Below are positions 62,176 through 64,000 of a DNA stretch of 64,000 bases, in pieces. The DNA lies in the NCBI GenBank assembly GCA_005217565.1, contig SJCO01000015.1, positions 62,001-126,000 of the forward strand, read 5' to 3'. Source of the stretch: Puteibacter caeruleilacunae. Lineage in GTDB: Bacteria; Bacteroidota; Bacteroidia; Bacteroidales; Prolixibacteraceae. Positions within the stretch are counted from its first letter, which is position 1. Each line of letters opens with the position of its first letter. Made by a program: the position numbers and the translations under genes. The notes below the pieces were generated by a model. It was not told where the DNA came from. It ran no database searches and saw only the letters and a list, made by a program, of their open reading frames with translations.

Positions 62176-63687
62176 TTAAAAAGTGTAATTGATTCCGGCA
62201 TAAATCCCCACAACCCAAGGTTGAAAATCGACATGAGGATTATCAGAAAGAGGTGAGATAAAGTATTTCAACTTAGGTTCTATATTGAACGATAGGTTTG
62301 AAAATAAGCCATAGTTCATTCCAAAACCGACAGTCCCGCTATAGCTGATATCCTTTAAATCACTCGTACTCCCAGCATTGAACCTAGCGGCACCACTACC
62401 TAAGTAAACATTATTTCCAATTAAGAAATTGGCACTCATTCCACCTACAACACTAAACGCCACCTTCTTATCAACCAAACGATAGCGAACCATCAAAGGC
62501 AATTCGAGATATTCAGCTTGCTGATCCATTACTGGTGTACTATATGAAATGTTCGCAGTAAACAGATCTTCAGGGGCACCTGCCATTGGCGAGCTTTGTA
62601 CTTTCTCATTTGTAGGAGACTTGATATTGACTCTTCCCCAAGCCGACTGGGTACTCCACTGGGTTGCGGTAGTTTCCACAGCATTTAAACCTCCTTTTCC
62701 TGAGAATAATGCTGAGTAGTTCGATCTTACAGTTGTTCCATTGGTTCCCTGATTAAATTTAGAGTAGAAGATCCCAGAGGAGAAACTCAATCGTTTTGAA
62801 CGCCTTAATTCGACTGATACTCCCATTGAATTCGTTACCTTCAGCTCTTTTACCGAATTTCGTGAACCTGCATTACTATCATATGAAGCGGCAGCATAAT
62901 CTCTTCCCCCTTGTGACACATTCGATGGATCACTTTTTCCATACTGAACTCCTACCGACCATATATCTGTTCTTCTCTCCTTCTGTTTCCTTGGTTGGAG
63001 ATCCTCTACTTTCTTCTCTTTTTTGCGCTCCTTATTTACCTTTTTATCCATATTCATGAATTGAAGGTTACGGGCTACAATAATCTTTTCTGCCTCTGTA
63101 AGAAAATCTTCTGTTTCCTGTTTTGATTTTCTGGCTTGTTCCAATTCCATATCTGCCAGCAACTGATTATCAATTGGCATAGGATCTGACTGGTGAGGCA
63201 TTAGTTGACTCAATTCTTCCCTTATTTCATCAAACAGATTATTGTTAATAACTTTTCCTCTACTGCCCGAATCCTTCTCTTCAATGTTTCCCGCCTCTAT
63301 GCTTTTAGCCAATAATATCTGTTTGCTTTCCGTCTGCACATCAGTAGCAACTACTTCACCTTCTACTGCATCTTTTTCCCCGACCTCCTTCTCCGACGAT
63401 ATATCTTCAGAAGAAACAGCTTCTTCAATCTCCTTGGATTGCTCCTTTTCTACTTGAGCTATAGATTCTACGTTTGAAATATCTCCTTGTTGATTCCATA
63501 ATTGCCCAATTACTAAAGCAAGCACTATAACAGCAGCAGCAACACCTGCAGACCGCCACCATACAACCACCCTACGCCGGCGACTGACAGCAGCATCAAC
63601 GTTCTCCCAGATATGACCAGGAGGCTCGAGTTCCAGGTTATTCAACCGGCTCTGCATTAATTTGTCAAACTTCAAATCGTCTTTCAT
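62176..63687 (-). CDS. Anti-sigma-factor-like membrane protein fused to a beta-barrel-like domain
   Basis: The 503-residue protein has a short N-terminal cytoplasmic region (about 1-40, 'FDKLMQSRLNNLELEPPGHIW') like that of Bacteroidota anti-sigma partners, one transmembrane helix (about 46-64), a long Glu/Ser/Lys-rich linker (about 70-235, with a coiled-coil-like part) and a C-terminal outer-membrane barrel-like part (about 240-503, with strands such as 'SVGVQYGKSD' and 'NPHVDFQPWVVGIYAGINYTF'-type end in Phe). The sigma gene overlaps it by 4 nt (ATGA), so they are translationally coupled. It may link envelope state to the sigma factor. How one chain could span both membranes is unclear. Confidence 0.8.
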   Translation of the reverse strand: MKDDLKFDKLMQSRLNNLELEPPGHIWENVDAAVSRRRRVVVWWRSAGVAAAVIVLALVIGQLWNQQGDISNVESIAQVEKEQSKEIEEAVSSEDISSEKEVGEKDAVEGEVVATDVQTESKQILLAKSIEAGNIEEKDSGSRGKVINNNLFDEIREELSQLMPHQSDPMPIDNQLLADMELEQARKSKQETEDFLTEAEKIIVARNLQFMNMDKKVNKERKKEKKVEDLQPRKQKERRTDIWSVGVQYGKSDPSNVSQGGRDYAAASYDSNAGSRNSVKELKVTNSMGVSVELRRSKRLSFSSGIFYSKFNQGTNGTTVRSNYSALFSGKGGLNAVETTATQWSTQSAWGRVNIKSPTNEKVQSSPMAGAPEDLFTANISYSTPVMDQQAEYLELPLMVRYRLVDKKVAFSVVGGMSANFLIGNNVYLGSGAARFNAGSTSDLKDISYSGTVGFGMNYGLFSNLSFNIEPKLKYFISPLSDNPHVDFQPWVVGIYAGINYTF

Positions 63688-64000
63688 GCTGAAAACTGAT
63701 TTGCTTCGCCCTTTAATCGAAGCTGTTCATTCACTTTACTCTTCACTATCATTCTTGCCCTGGCAAGATTAGATTTCGAAGTACCCTCACTAATATTTAA
63801 CTCTGTAGCTATCTCTTTGTGTGAATACTCTTCAACCACATACAAGTTAAACACCATGCGATACCTCGGAGGCAACTCCTGGATAATTGTTAATAACTCC
63901 TGTTCTGACAAAGCATCCATTTTATCTTCCGGCAACGACTCTACTTCCACATTCTCCAGATCTTCAATTGCCAAAGCCTGATTTTGATTTCTAAATTTTG
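63684..64000 (-). CDS. ECF-type RNA polymerase sigma factor, C-terminal part (5' end outside window)
   Basis: The frame is open to the right edge of the window, so the start and sigma region 2 lie outside. The visible 105 residues hold a sigma region 4: 'LLTIIQELPPRYRMVFNLYVVEEYSHKEIATELNISEGTSKSNLARAR', split here, the helix-turn-helix that contacts the -35 element. It is an extracytoplasmic-function sigma factor of the Bacteroidota kind, paired with the membrane protein at 62176-63687 by a 4-nt overlap. Target genes are unknown; the two barrel and LVIVD genes downstream are candidates. Confidence 0.9.
   Translation of the reverse strand, partial: KFRNQNQALAIEDLENVEVESLPEDKMDALSEQELLTIIQELPPRYRMVFNLYVVEEYSHKEIATELNISEGTSKSNLARARMIVKSKVNEQLRLKGEANQFSA

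Overview
The window is AT-rich chromosomal DNA from a member of the Bacteroidota, most likely a marine or sediment member of the Marinilabiliales/Marinifilaceae group; the rank is an inference from gene content only. The signs are Bacteroidota-type promoters (TTG, about 20 nt, TAnnTTTG) before several genes, start sites without strong Shine-Dalgarno sequences, a type IX secretion Plug protein (DUF5103), a complete Na+-translocating NADH:quinone oxidoreductase, DivIC, an ECF sigma/anti-sigma pair of Bacteroidota type and a Tat-exported Gfo/Idh/MocA sugar oxidoreductase locus. No tRNA, rRNA, CRISPR array, insertion sequence or prophage was seen.

Region 1 (1-3466, minus) is glutamate synthase large subunit, cut by the left edge. 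Region 2 (3994-17044, plus) is a sugar locus. A membrane-spanning regulator (dead PI-PLC-like and LamG sensor, one TM helix, SARP-like wHTH plus BTAD) precedes a tetraheme cytochrome/SUMF1 fusion, two Tat-exported Gfo/Idh/MocA oxidoreductases, a DUF1080 (3-keto-disaccharide hydrolase) protein, a secreted and a cytoplasmic sugar isomerase-like TIM barrel, an MFS transporter and a cytoplasmic oxidoreductase. Together they fit periplasmic oxidation and cleavage of a glycoside at C3, uptake of the keto sugar and its reduction inside the cell. Region 3 (17100-20363) is a GT2, GT-C/TPR and small membrane protein cassette closed by a terminator.

Region 4 (20451-30950) is mostly housekeeping: argH, an orphan HsdR-N nuclease-like protein, AMP nucleosidase, holA, a rhomboid protease, a lysine-less class IV aminotransferase homologue, YqgE, divIC, pruA and a PAS histidine kinase. 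Region 5 (31279-39692) holds the T9SS Plug gene, nqrABCDEF under a clear promoter, and apbE, whose product flavinylates NqrB and NqrC. Region 6 (39696-47211) has a periplasmic glutamine-amidotransferase-like protein, a glycosyltransferase, Skp, proline dehydrogenase (partner of pruA), a nitroreductase, Mn-type superoxide dismutase and a MATE exporter. Region 7 (47466-56004) has a TGS/uridine kinase fusion, an outer-membrane barrel, a nucleoside-recognition membrane protein, a TtcA-like enzyme, TrkH and SulP. Region 8 (56063-64000, minus) has uvrA, a lytic transglycosylase, an LVIVD lipoprotein, a barrel protein, an anti-sigma/barrel fusion and the end of an ECF sigma factor.

The most unusual signal is a leader element of about 125 nt found three times, each ending at a start codon (MFS transporter, cytoplasmic oxidoreductase, AMP nucleosidase). 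Each copy begins with a four-codon ORF (Met-Lys-Arg/Gln-Thr-stop) and contains two hairpins, the first with compensatory base changes between copies. I do not recognise it as a known RNA family.
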